64,000 bases of DNA from Cryptomeria japonica (GCF_030272615.1 NC_081406.1:477180900-477244899); one strand, 5' to 3'. Positions 22,090-32,492 are shown, counted from the first letter of the stretch. Numbers and translations: made by a program. Notes: generated from the sequence alone by a model not told the origin.

Positions 22090-23024
22090 ACAATTTCAAA
22101 GACTCGATGCTCTTTTGAAGTACCATTGGAACTTCCCATAGAAATAAAGCATCTTTGAGACTTTATTAACTATAGTCAAGCCACCTTAATTGATTCAACA
22201 ATTTTGTGATAAGTTGCGAGACAAACTAAATTAACATATGCAACAAATGTGTAAGTAGCTAACTAAGAGTGGTAGAATTGTAATGGATTTTGAGACATTA
22301 TCCACTAAATGTTTGAGATGATAGATCATATAAAAATTACAGTTCGCATATGATTGATACAAGAGCTAATGTAATACAAGTATGTGACTAATGTAAACCA
22401 AAGGTATAATAAATATATTAAGTCATTGTGTACATGTTAGTGCATGATTTTAGGATCTTAATGTGTAATCATTATTATTCTAATGACCTAAGATTGATGT
22501 GTATTGATACAAATTATGTGTCAAAATTGAACTTTTTGATTCACATACTAATAATTAACAATAATATTAAACTGAATTAATGTGAAGCTATAATAAATTT
22601 AAAATTACAATAACATAATCACGACCTCCCAAAATAGTTTTAAATCAAAATCATGATGTAAGCTAAGCAAAGCAAAACAAAATAATAATATGAATAGAAG
22701 TAAAATAATGTTTTTGAAATGATAATATCAATAATAAATCAAACAAAATGACTATGTACTCAAAACCTTAGAATAAAGTGGAAGAATATACACACGCTTC
22801 TCTTCTACAATGTTGGCAAGTTTGAGACATGTAAATTATTTGGTCAAACATTGTAAAGCCTCTATGTTGGAGACAATATAAAAGAGAAGAAAAACATTAT
22901 TATAGTCGAATGTAAGGTTGTCGGGGTTAGGTCCAAAAAAAATGATTGCATTTTTACACTTTAAGACCAACACACCAAAGGAAGGAATCCATGCCTATAC
23001 TTGCCCCAACATTCTCAAAAGATA
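22090..23024. other. No gene seen
   Basis: AT-rich DNA without recognisable coding or repeat partner. Confidence 0.5.
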
Positions 23025-23029
23025 ATACT

Positions 23030-23160
23030 TTTCACATTTCTATAAATTTTCTTTAATGCTTTTCACATTTGTAATAATGTATAAAAATTTTATAATACTT
23101 CTCACATTTGTAATAATGTATAAAAATTTTATAATACTTTTCACATTTGTAATAATGTAT
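23030..23160. repeat. 39-bp tandem repeat, about three units
   Basis: The unit containing TTCACATTTGTAATAATG and TATAAAAATTTTATAATAC repeats with a 39-bp period. The first unit is diverged and the last is truncated at GTATTATTTTTT. Because 39 is divisible by three, it gives a spurious repeated peptide on the minus strand. Confidence 0.9.
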
Positions 23161-23640
23161 TATTTTTTTGGAAAATACGTATAAAGAGTGTATATACGTA
23201 CGTACTAGATTGTGATGATTAGTATATAGCGTGATTAAAGAGATGGGATGGGGCATATGACGGAGATGTATAAAAATAATGTATATGTCAATGATGTGCA
23301 CGTGACGGTGATAGCCGGTCACATCGTTGTCGGCGCCATGTGTGTTGACCGGTCGAGAAATGTACAACCCTGCTTTTAATGTGTGGGGTAGACGCAGTGA
23401 ACTGACAGCTGCCAGGGCTGATTTAGATTCGGTGATAGATTTGCCGTCACTTTTGACGTACAAATGTCCCCTTAACTTGTGCAGTTTGATTGAGCGGACG
23501 GGGTTTATCCGTGTCTTTGTACTTGCTTCATTAACGGAACCCTATCTATTTCTTGTTCATTCTTACAACTTACACCCACAGACAGCCCACTCATCACTTT
23601 TTTTACTCAGAGGCTAATCACAAAAAGTGTTGGTTTTTTA
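23161..23640. other. CpG-richer unexplained stretch, possible host regulatory or genic remnant
   Basis: Compared with the CpG-poor transposon DNA around it, this stretch holds many CpG sites (GCACGTGACGG with a G-box core, CGTTGTCGGCGCC, GACCGGTCGAG, TGAGCGGACGGGG). Both strands are open for about 90 codons (plus 23,327-23,617 and minus 23,463-23,053), but neither product is recognised. It could be the promoter or 5' part of a host gene or a low-copy remnant. No function is claimed. Confidence 0.35.
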
Positions 23641-24014
23641 AGTTAATTGGAATAAGCAGAATTAAAGAACAGCTAGTGAGCATGGGCAGAAAGGACTAGA
23701 AGATCCAATGTCAAGATACATTCTAAAATAGCACAGGACACATTGCTTTTTGGTTCTGTCGTCCTGCTAAACTGCTTTGGAATGAGCTTTTCACTTTCTT
23801 ACCTGCCCTTTCCCACTTTCCTTGGTTTTGGAAAGCTGTTCTTCTTGGATTCTCATGTGATATCCACTTCTTGTCGTCTTATTCTAACTAGCAGTTGTAG
23901 GGGGAGTGAGGCCAATAGATGGGAATTAGTTAGTTGTGATTTGTAAAGAATAAGTTTGTAAAACCATTAGACAGAATTAGGATAAAAAAAAAAAAGTGCA
24001 AATTTTATATATCT
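23641..24014. other. No gene seen
   Basis: A 67-codon plus-strand open stretch (23,743-23,946) has no recognisable features. Confidence 0.5.
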
Positions 24015-24112
24015 GACTATACAGAACCCAACCAATGTTTTTAGTTGGTCCCAAAATTTGAAGTTAACCACTCACCAACCCCCATGTTGCGGAAGGCAAC
24101 ATGATGTACAAT
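24015..24112 (+). repeat. Copy 1 of a ~100-bp imperfect direct repeat
   Basis: Shared order of landmarks with 24,205-24,303: GACTATACAGAACCCAACCAA, TTAGT..GTCCCA, CAACCCCCATG, then a short palindromic GTTGC..GCAAC and CATG. The palindrome could form a small hairpin (ATGTTGC..GGCAACAT). Confidence 0.7.
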
Positions 24113-24204
24113 ACGAAAGAGCAATATAAAGTTGTTATTACAATGGTATAGCTTGTATGACAATATTTTTTGCTATACTGAATTATAAAAGTAGACTATT
24201 TTAG

Positions 24205-24303
24205 ACTGTATAAAACCCAACCAATTTAATGTGTTAGTCCCAGAAAATCAAAACTATCCACCCTTCAACCCCCATGCTGGTATTGCCAACATGTTATACA
24301 ACC
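24205..24303 (+). repeat. Copy 2 of the ~100-bp imperfect direct repeat
   Basis: GACTGTATAAAACCCAACC, GTTAGTCCCA, CAACCCCCATGCTGG and GCCAACATG parallel the first copy about 190 bp upstream. Confidence 0.7.
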
Positions 24304-25256
24304 ATTTAAGGTATTTATTTGTGAAGTACATAATTGAAGTTATCTAATATGTTGGTCGCAAAGTTGAATGAAAGCATTGAGGAGTTGCTTATGTTGTATT
24401 GTACTGTATTGAGGTTGTGTCGATCATGCATTTTGTTGTTGGACGGTGTTGTAGATTGCATTGAAGTCATCATTGCGTACTTGTGAGCATTAAAATTGTA
24501 TTAGAACATTGTAGGTGCATTAAATAATTGAAAGTGGAAAAAGTTGGAGATGGAAATGAATAGGAAATGAAGGCACTCAGAATTGTTGAAAGCGAGGTGG
24601 ACTATATGTTTGATTAAACTTTATTGTGGTTGTTAAATCTGCAAAGAAGATGAGAAGTACAAACAAAAGTTAGCATCACTAAAGTGGAACGTGAAAGAGA
24701 TTGAGATACCCTTGTATCATGTGTGGTTTAAAAGGATCTCTTTCTTTATGGCCTGCAAGGACGAGAACAAGAGAGAAGTATTAGGAAGACATGAGATACT
24801 GTAATTGTAGGGAGTAAACATTAGAAAGAGGGTAACAACAAGCAATGAGAACAATGTGAAGTGTGAGTGGAAGTGTTGTGCGAACCTGCATTTTTTGAAT
24901 GTGAACGACAATGAGAAAGACAAGTATGTAAAACTGTAGAATCAATGGAGAGCAAAAGATATGTGTAGTTGGAAAAGTTTCTTGCTGCGATGGAACCTTT
25001 TACATTTGTTAATGACCCTTCAAGATGCAAGTGTTATGACGTGTGGAAATGCATGAAAGAAGATATACGATATGGTAAAGGGTATAGACGTAGTGCTTGC
25101 AGTACCCATGTTGGACGTTTTTGCAAGTGTTTTGCCTTTGTGATCTTAGAAAGCTTAAGCAAATGAGTTTCTTCGTTCTTTCTGGAAATGGTTGATGGAC
25201 CACCTTGCAATTTGGAGTACCTCTCGTAAGTGAAAGGTGGGTGAATTCAGAGATGT
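24304..25256. other. Region downstream of the Helitron helicase, no terminus identified
   Basis: The Helitron 3' end (minus-strand CTRR preceded by a hairpin) should lie in or left of this stretch. I did not find a convincing one. Short open stretches on both strands lack features. Confidence 0.4.
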
Positions 25257-26543
25257 TCAATTAATTTCACTCGAGATAGTGTTGTGAACGTGAGACCCTG
25301 TTTTTTTTGTTTTTCCAATGTCAATTGTTGCAAAGTCTAGTGTGAGTCCCTGCGATTTGTGGATAGTAATACCCCAAGCCATCATTAGTGGGATCTGTGT
25401 GCAGTTTCTTCTAGTAATTGATGGAATGGGAACACATTTTGGATTGACAGCATCCCATGGTGGTCCAGTGTAAAGTTGGAAGAAGACAACAACATATTTT
25501 GGTAAATCCGGTGGTTTAGAACCTGCATCGTAGACAATCATTTTGATTTGTCCCAAAGAACCATTGACAAGACCAACTTCAATCCATAAACTTGCAATGA
25601 GCATGATTTGTTACTCTATAGAAAGAAGAATTTCAAATGGGAGTTGCTCATCTTGGTGAGTTTTTTTTTCTCTGTGTTGCTATGATTGTTGTTGCACGTG
25701 CAATGGGTGAGTGCAATTGCTTTAACATTTTAATATTGTGTGAGTTTGAAGCTGCATTGGTTGCAAACAAATATTTTTTTGGTCGAAATGCCTGTTTTGG
25801 TCGAGACTCAAGCCATGTGTTGAGCACATCTGCAAAGTTTCTCAATTTGATTGCAGTGGTGTTGTGTTGCGTAAATTTAGTAAAATGATGCAAAATTGCA
25901 TCTGTGATGGCAGAAAGAAACATCTAAGGTGACGACATTAGTGAAGGAGTGCCATAAAGAGACTGTTGTTGAGTGGGATGCATACAATGGTTTGTCCATA
26001 ACATGGGGCAACTGGTCGAGGTCATTGACCAGCACAATTGAGAGGCCTATGAATGGTTCATGCTGCCTGGTGGGAAATGCCTGTCTCAATCTGTTATCAA
26101 ATTTGATGAGTAATTGTGGGCCAAGGAAACTCATTTCATCAATCAAAATGTACCATAAATGCTTGCATTTCTTGAAACATTAATAAGGAATGGCCTGTTA
26201 AAGGACAATATTCTTGAATAGGTATGCGGAGGGCATCATGGATTGTTGTTGCTTGAATGTTATATTTGGATACACCTGTTGGTGCAAGCACAAGCAATGG
26301 GTATACTTTTGGATTTGAGCTAATATTTAGGTTATTTTGTATGCGGTTAATAAGAAATGATTTCTTAGTACCTGTTGTGCCTTGGATGATCAACCGTAAT
26401 GGTAAGGCATTTAAATTTTGTGCAGTGTGAGAGGTTATAATATCAAGTGCAAGTTGTTGATTTGCTACAAGTTCAAAAGTATTGGGGTGACTTGAGTGAA
26501 TGTGTGAGATTGTGCCAAGATCTAGAGGCAATGGAAAGTACAA
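25257..26543 (-). pseudogene. Helitron Pif1-family helicase, motifs I to VI
   Basis: On the minus strand three open blocks follow each other. Block 26,543-26,139 has the Walker A region (RLIIQGTTGTKKSFLI; family GTGKS, so the Gly before the catalytic Lys is replaced by Lys) and LAPTGVSKYNI, TIHDALRIP. Block 26,146-25,877 has the Walker B region MIDEMSFLG and VNDLDQLPHVMDKPLYA. Block 25,604-25,257 has the C-terminal motifs (MMAWGITIHKSQGLTLDFATIDIG). In Helitrons this helicase unwinds DNA during rolling-circle transposition. Frameshifts between blocks and the altered P-loop make it inactive. The N-terminal side is cut by an LTR-like insertion at 26,544-26,961. Confidence 0.92.
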
Positions 26544-26961
26544 ATAAGAGAGACAAAATATATGATAGGAATAAACTTTATTCTATCAAGATGCAAAATA
26601 TGATCAACTGGATCATTACAAGATGTTCAATAGTTGTCCATACAAACAATGTAGATGAGTCTGCTTATATAGGCAAGGCTTATGGATATGTGCGCACACA
26701 AACGTGACATGTGGCTCAATAAGAAACAAGGGTAGGTAGGAGAAACAATAAAATATTCCACATGAGGCGGATCACCCACTGAATGTGGAATGTAACAACA
26801 AGATAAGTCCACAAAAGGTGGAAATTCTCCTACACACACTATCCCAATGTGGCACAAACACCCAAGTGTCTCATACCCAAACTACTATGAAATGCATGTA
26901 CCTAAGTAAACTTAAGTAAAGTGTAATAATATCCATGATGAATAATTATTTACACCAACAG
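26544..26961 (-). mobile_element. LTR-like insertion in the Helitron helicase (probable solo LTR)
   Basis: Helitron coding text stops at about 26,543 and resumes at 26,962. The intervening ~420 bp has no coding. Its right edge read on the minus strand is TGTTGGTGTAAATAATTATT, a typical LTR start, and CTTATATAGGCAAGG near 26,665 is TATA-like. The left edge is not fixed (candidates are TG at about 26,532 or 26,563), and I could not confirm a target duplication next to GAATG on the right. Confidence 0.55.
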
Positions 26962-27900
26962 AATGTTGCCAAGGGTGGCGACTGATTGACTTTTTTCGGT
27001 TGAAATGAATTGAGGAGCTATGCTATGAAGGAATTCATTAGGAGGGATACACTCCAACTAAAGTGGAGGTCTTAATCACGCCTGCCAAGCATTTGAAGGG
27101 TAGCCACATCAAATTTGTTTGAATCTCCCATTTGTGAGAGGAACTCCCACTCGTAAAGTTCTTGATCAGTAGATTGTGGAATATTTTGCAAGTGTGGGTC
27201 TTCATCATTTTTAGGAGTGGAATGTTCTTGGATACCATTAACATGCCATCGGACATAATGAGTGTCATGAAGTTATTTCCAATTTAGTGTAACTTCGCTA
27301 GTTGATGTTCCTATGTGCAGAGGAATGTTGCGGAAAGACTTGTACAAAAGCAATTCACTCCAACAAAAAGATTCAAATGTGTTGTCATCTTTTGTAGGCA
27401 AGGATTTGAACTGGGGGAAGACATTTACAATGGCTTTTAGTTATCTTTTCTACTATTTACTTGTTTTGCTATGTTGGTTGTATGTATATTGTTGGGTTGA
27501 ATGAAGGAAAGTAACGTTTGATAACTCATACAGTCTTTTCATGTAGCTGGAAATGAATGAAATGCAAGGCTGAGAAGGTTCATCATAGTTTGTTATACGT
27601 TGGAAAAAATTTTTGCCAACATTGAGGGTGACAAATTGACGTAGGCAGGAGATCAAGGGGAATTTGAGCAACATATGGCAAGTTTCCTGAGCACTAATAT
27701 CCCTATCAACAATAATGTCCATCATAAATATCTGATATGTTAAAAGAATTGTATCTTTTGTATTTGTTGATGCAACAATTCGTTTGAGCATGTCAGTATA
27801 GCTCTCTAATTTGCGATCAGTTTTTATGTGTATTAGAAATATATTGGAGCACTGCCTTTTTTGAGCAGACAGGCTAGCAATCAACATTTGCCCTCCATAT
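26962..27900 (-). pseudogene. Helitron Rep/helicase middle region
   Basis: Open blocks 27,887-27,453 (KLESYTDMLKRIVAS, DIIVDRDISAQETCHMLL, FPLISCLRQFVTLNV) and 27,268-27,038 match the conserved stretch between the Rep nuclease and the helicase of plant Helitron proteins, in particular the DISAQE block. They are separated by frameshifts. It forms one gene with 25,257-26,543 and 27,901-28,458. Confidence 0.85.
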
Positions 27901-28458
27901 GGCTAGCATGGCTGGGTTGTGAACATTGAGATGACTATCATTCCTTGTTGGTTTGTAGCATGGGCTATTATTATTATGGTCTATTTTTAATGTTGAGTTT
28001 TGTTGTTCAGTCCAAGGTGCTTTGTAACGATATTAGAGAGTTGTGTTCTTCTTTTTCAAGCAAGTAAACTCCGAACACTTTGTATGACGTTGAACAACAT
28101 TCACCAATTTAGTGTAGTATGTGGAAGGATCAGATCTTAAAATGACATCTGTGTTTGACAGGCATGGATCTAAAATAGCAAGTGTATATTACCTATTTGA
28201 TCGGTCGGCTTCACTGCATGGATTCCATGATGTAAAGTATTGGTCAAAGAAGGTTTTAGATGATTGAACGCTTTCATGACCTGTCCAATCAAGGTTGTTG
28301 ATATTAGGTGCATTTGGCAACCTTAGAAATCCATGTATGTGTGCGTACCCTCGGTGTTGCCATTCATACCTATACCAATGGTCGGTTGCATGCAAGAGAT
28401 TGACAATTACTTCATCACAAAATATCTGAAATCGTAGATGCAAGTATAAAGCGGTTAT
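27901..28458 (-). pseudogene. Helitron Rep nuclease, HUH-motif part
   Basis: The minus strand reads FQIFCDEVIVNLLHATDHW then RYEWQHRGYAHIHGFLRLP. HIH at 28,333-28,341 is the HUH metal-binding motif of the Rep endonuclease that nicks DNA in rolling-circle transposition. A Cys-containing block follows (CSEFTCLKKKN). The frame is open up to the GTTAT target duplication (28,454-28,458) of copia E. On the far side of E the same frame continues at 46,785 when one duplication is removed, so this is the second half of the Rep domain begun at 46.8-48.3 kb. Confidence 0.93.
28454..28458. repeat. Target duplication GTTAT, left of copia E
   Basis: The same five bases occur at 46,780-46,784 immediately right of the E terminus CCTAACA. 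Confidence 0.92.
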
Positions 28459-29567
28459 TGTTGGTATTATGGATGTGTTGCATTAGTTTTTTCATTGATG
28501 TCGACACTTATCCTTTTGGAGATCTACATTGTTGATTTGACATTATGGTTATATTGGTTTACTAGTTGAACCGACACATTGTGTTCACTGGCAAGGTCAG
28601 TGACTTATGCACAGTCACCAGTACATGCTCACCGACAGATTATATGGTTCACTGACATAGATGATGACTTGTTATCATCTGGAGATCACTTGATTATGTC
28701 AAAGACATGGTTTGGATACTTGGTTTTGGTGTTTTGGTTATTGGTCTAATCGGGTTGACATATTTGTTGTTACCGACAGATTGGTCTAGGTTATGGATCG
28801 GTATACGTTATCTATTCCAGATCAGCACGACACGTTATGGAGATGATTTATTGATTGGATATTGTTGTAAATGTATTGAGTCGACATGATGCATCACATC
28901 AAGACTTATTTGTAATTGATTTAATTGTAATATTCTTAGTGAGCCGACCTACACATTTGGTCTTAGGTTTTGTATATATGTAAGATCTCATTTGTGAGAT
29001 GATAGAAAGGATATGGTTATGATATGGTATTGTAACATGGTATGTGCGAATATTGAAGATCATATGAGCAGACTATAGAGAAGGTTCAAGGAAGGTTTGA
29101 AGGTGTTTATCAGAGCTTAACCAGTATTGGATCCAGCATTGGAGATGCTATTTTGAGCAGTACATTATTCCAGGATTTAACCATCCTACTGTAGTCATTG
29201 TGACTCCCATTTGAGCAGCGTGTTCTAGGCCGTTTGCCTTTCTGCATGTGCAGACCCCATTTGTATACACATACTATCTATAGTAGTATCATCTGATTGT
29301 GGGTAAGGTTTCCCACCATGGTTTTTCCCCTTACAGGGTTTCCACATCAAAATCTTTGTGTTATGTGTTGTGGATGTTATTTCTCTTTCTGTTTCCCGCA
29401 TTAAGTTTCACCAGTATTGATATTAACTGCTAATCTATTAAGCAACATTAAGTTTGGTTTACCGGTATTAAGTATCAAGTTTGATTAAGTTATAATTGGG
29501 TTGAAATTCATTGACAACTGATTCACCCCCCCCACCCCCCTCTTATTTGTCCTTCTGGTTCCTAACA
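28459..29567 (+). repeat. 5' LTR of copia E
   Basis: Starts TGTTGGTATTATGG and ends CCTAACA. Over the first ~200 bp I count about 17 differences from the right LTR, nearly all transitions. About 75 bp near 29,218-29,292 (between GAGCAG and TAGTATCATCTG) are missing from the right LTR. The block GGTTTTTCCCCTTACAGGG near 29,320 is the complement-sense form of a motif shared with other copia LTRs here. Confidence 0.94.
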
Positions 29568-29569
29568 AT

Positions 29570-29581
29570 TGGTATCAAAGC
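29570..29581 (+). other. Primer-binding site of copia E
   Basis: TGGTATCAAAGC, initiator tRNA-Met type, 2 nt inside the left LTR. It sets the plus orientation. Confidence 0.9.
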
Positions 29582-29624
29582 TAAGTCCTCTTTTTGCAGA
29601 AGCCTAACAACTTGAGGAGATCCT

Positions 29625-30510
29625 ATGGCAACAAACATTTTCAAGAAGGATAGTCCTAAACTTGATGGAACTAACTATGGTATATGGAAGATCAGAATGG
29701 AGACACATATGAATTGCATTGGAAGAGACATATGGAAAGTTACAAAGAATGGCTATGTTGATCCTACTCTGAATCAACCTAATCCACCAACATTGGGTAA
29801 AGATCAAGAAAACGATTGCAAAGCAAGAGAAGTACTTCTGAGTGCATTATCAGATCAACAAATCATGGGATTATCAGACCAATATACTGCTAAAGATATT
29901 TGGGATAAATTGGAAATATTGAATGAAGGAGATACCACTGTCAAAATTGCAAAACTGGAGTGGTACCGGGTCAGGTATGAAAATTTGAAAATGGAAGAAG
30001 ATGAAAGAATTTGTGCTTTTATGGAAAGAGTTAATGAAATTGTTTTAGGAATACAATGTTGTGGAGGATCCTTAAGTGAAGATGAAATTGTTTCTAAAGT
30101 TTTAAGAGATTTTCTACTGGCATAGTAAATGAAATTAACTGCTATTAATGAGTTGAGAACAACGCCTAATACATCAACATCTTGAGATACCTTGGTTGGA
30201 AAACTTTCAGCATTTGAGCTTGAGAAATTTGGTCCTGTTGCTACAATTAAGACAGATTTAGCCTTCAGAGCATCATCATCTGCAACATCATCATCATCAT
30301 CTGACAAATTTGATTGGAAAACAGTTTATGCAAAATAACTTGAAGATATCAGGAGGGAAAATAAAGAACTGGAAGAACTTGAAGCACTATTTGCAAGGAA
30401 AATGCCTAAAGGTCCAGTTGGAAGTAAGTATGAAGGTAAAACACCGTTTACATTTTTTAACTGCAATAAAGTTGCTCACATAGCATCTAGATGCCCTGAT
30501 AGACATGCAA
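29625..30510 (+). pseudogene. Copia E gag with damaged zinc knuckle
   Basis: ATG at 29,625 starts MATNIFKKDSPKLDGTNYG with WKIRMETHM, KDIWDKLE and KMEEDERICAFMERVNEI, the UBN2-type copia capsid. A stop at 30,123 (LLA) interrupts. The same frame continues through INELRT, VGKLSAFELEKF and, after another stop near 30,337, LEDIRRENKELEELEALF. The zinc knuckle at 30,450-30,500 reads FFNCNKVAHIASRCP: the first Cys of CX2CX4HX4C and the Gly before His are changed. Confidence 0.88.
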
Positions 30511-31233
30511 GATTGAGAGAGGAAGCTAAAAGAACATATAAGCCTAACCTTGAATATCAGAGATACAAATTTAAGAAGAACAAAGATAAATCATGTTACT
30601 ATGTTGATGAAGGAGTTATAGATGATTCTGATGAAGAAATGACAGACAATGGATGGGCATTTGTTGCAATAAAAGAAGATCAACCGACACCTATTGTTCC
30701 ACCGGTAGAGCAGGCTTTGATAGCTAAAATTGAAGAAAAAGATGAATGGATCATTGATAGTGGATGTTCACCTCATATGACTAGTGATAAAAGTAAATTC
30801 TTATCTTTTCAGGAATATAATGGAGGTCTAGTAAGATTTGATGATGATAAAGCTTGTTTAATCAAAGGAAAACACACTATATCTTTGGATGGTAAGCACA
30901 ATACTGACAATGTTTATTATGTTGAAGGTTTGAAGCATAATCTTTTGAGTGTTGGTCAATTAGTTGAAAAGAGATTTTAGTTACAATTCAAGAATGGAAA
31001 ATGTAAAATCATGAACAAAACTAGATTGGAGATTGCAACTGGTAATTAGACTAAAGGTAATATCTTTCATTTGAATAACAGTGATAAGACATGCTTGATT
31101 GCACATATTGATGAAAGTTGGTTATGGCATAAGAGACTTTGTCATGTAAATTTTGATTGCATTATAAAGATCGGTTCAACTAAGGCAGTAAGGGATTTAC
31201 CTAAGATTGTGAAACCTCATAATCCGGTATGTA
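30511..31233 (+). pseudogene. Copia E protease and integrase zinc-binding part
   Basis: Charged linker, then WIIDSGCSPHMTSDKSKF with the Asp-Ser-Gly active site, VRFDDDKACLIKG, VEGLKHNLLSVGQL, stops at 30,978 and near 31,047, and the pre-integrase block WLWHKRLCHVNF. The frame runs into NPVCKE at 31,233, where element G is inserted. The next Cys of the zinc site is on the other side of G at 34,546. Confidence 0.9.
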
Positions 31234-31483
31234 AGGAATGAAGAAGTTGAGGAAATACAACTTTAGAGATCCCAAGAACACCTACATGCAAATAACTGTC
31301 ACAAGAGAAGAATGGAGGCACATAAAGCAAAAAAGCATAAATGCTCTGAAGAAGAAGATTATCATTCAGAAAGGGAATCAATTTATGAAAAAGTACAATA
31401 CAATCTTTATAAAAGGATAATAGCAACCCTAAAGGTGTGCAACCCTAAAGGGATAATGTGTATTTAATAATTAGAATATTTTT

Positions 31484-31936
31484 ATGAATTTAGGAACTTT
31501 TGCTTGTATTGTATTATTCAGTCTACGTACAGGAATAGATAACATTCGGGATTACGCAGGATTATATATGAAAGACCCTTTTTCAGCTTTGTCTTTATCT
31601 TTATGTCTGCTATCTCTAGGAGGTATTCCTCCATTAGCAGGTTTTTTTGGAAAACTTTATCTATTCTGGTGTGGATGGCAAGCAGGTTCCTATTTATTAG
31701 TTTCGATAGGGCTCTTTATGAGTGTTATTTCAATATATTATTATCTGAAAATAATTAAGTTATTAATGACTGAAAGAAACAAAGAAATAACTCCCTACGT
31801 GCAAAATTATAGATTATCTTCTTCAATCTCAAAAAATTATATCGAATTTAGTATGATTGTATGTGTAATGGCATCTACTTTACTGGGAATAGTAATGAAT
31901 CCAATTGTTGCAATTGCCCAGGATACATTATTTTAG
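31484..31936 (+). pseudogene. ndhB: ndhB 3' exon, plastid NADH dehydrogenase-like complex subunit B (nuclear copy, truncated)
   Basis: The 150-codon frame is the C-terminal part of Ndh[70 protein letters not shown] and the terminal [11 protein letters not shown] before TAG. In plastids NdhB is a membrane subunit of the NDH complex of cyclic electron flow. Here the first exon, intron and start of exon 2 are absent, so it is not a functional gene. The absence of any stop or frameshift in 450 bp, in contrast with all surrounding elements, points to a recent transfer. The ATG at 31,484 is only the first Met after the break, not a native start. Confidence 0.95.
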
Positions 31937-32296
31937 AAATTTATTTCTATAAATCTTCTACTTACTGAAAAAAGTAAGAATTGCCCTCATATTCTTAAAA
32001 TTCTTAAAATTGCAGGGAATAGGCTTAAATTATCAGATGAACTTCTAATTACAAAATCAACTTGATCGTTAAATTAGAAGTTCATTTTGTACCATAAATA
32101 TACATTTTCATTATGAGAAAAAGTCGTTCAAACGTGCGTAAATAAAATATTTGTAATTCTGTTCTATTTTAAATAGAAAAGAATTACAAAAACATGGACG
32201 TAGATAATCTAATCTCGACACTTAATTGAATCGAGATAACCTTGCTCTTTCATCTAAAAGTTATTGTGAGCAGAGCACAATAACTTTTTATTGTAG

Positions 32297-32369
32297 TACA
32301 TCCAGCAGGAATTGAACCCGCGACTTCCCAATTATGAGTTGGGTGCTTTAACCATTCAGCCATGGATGC
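32297..32369 (-). tRNA. trnI-CAU: Plastid-type tRNA-Ile(CAU) in the nuclear plastid insert
   Basis: On the minus strand the sequence begins GCATCCATGGCTGAATGG and has anticodon loop CTCATAA. CAU is modified to lysidine-AU in plastids and then reads AUA as Ile. It has a T-arm with GGTTCAATTCC and a 3' strand TGGATGT pairing with GCATCCA (one G-U pair at the end). Length is 73 nt with the discriminator base A. This matches the plastid trnI-CAU family rather than a nuclear Met tRNA. It is probably inactive or mischarged in nuclear context. Confidence 0.9.
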
Positions 32370-32492
32370 CATGTAGAATAATTATTAAATACCTACAATA
32401 TTTATTAAATGCCTAAGTTTAGCTTAAGCGTAGAGTTTAATAGACTACTAATTAAATAAATAATTATTAGCTAATACAAGATAACTCTAACA

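Larger units (their letters stand above)
31472..32376 (+). other. Plastid-derived nuclear insert (NUPT) with ndhB 3' exon and trnI-CAU
   Basis: The ~905 bp between the two halves of a G LTR are unlike the rest of the window. They hold the ndhB C-terminal reading frame followed by a 360-bp spacer and a plastid-type tRNA-Ile(CAU) on the opposite strand. There is no terminal repeat, and the junction shows only a 3-bp overlap, as expected of plastid DNA captured by end joining. The direct neighbourhood of ndhB and trnI lacks the trnL and ycf2 that separate them in the common land-plant inverted repeat. The donor plastome may be rearranged, or two pieces may have been joined. Confidence 0.93.
31239..32492 (-). 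repeat. 3' LTR of element G, split by plastid DNA
   Basis: 31,239-31,471 and 32,377-32,492 align with the two parts of 34,184-34,540. The interruption lies inside the AT-rich TTTAATAATAATTATT of the intact LTR, with AAT present on both sides of the insert. Confidence 0.93.

Noticed and set aside
23053-23463. 136-codon minus-strand ORF with a repeated HYYKCEKYYKIF unit
   Set aside because: The repeat is the 39-bp tandem repeat read in frame. No support for coding.
24304-25256. Helitron 3' terminus
   Set aside because: No convincing CTRR end with adjacent hairpin could be fixed by eye.
31238-31420. 60-codon open stretch beginning MKKLRKYN, also at 34,183
   Set aside because: It lies in the LTR of element G, in the antisense direction of the element, and appears twice only because the LTR does.
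31484-31936. ndhB as a working nuclear gene
   Set aside because: Lacks exon 1, the start of exon 2, a promoter and a transit peptide, and lies within an LTR.
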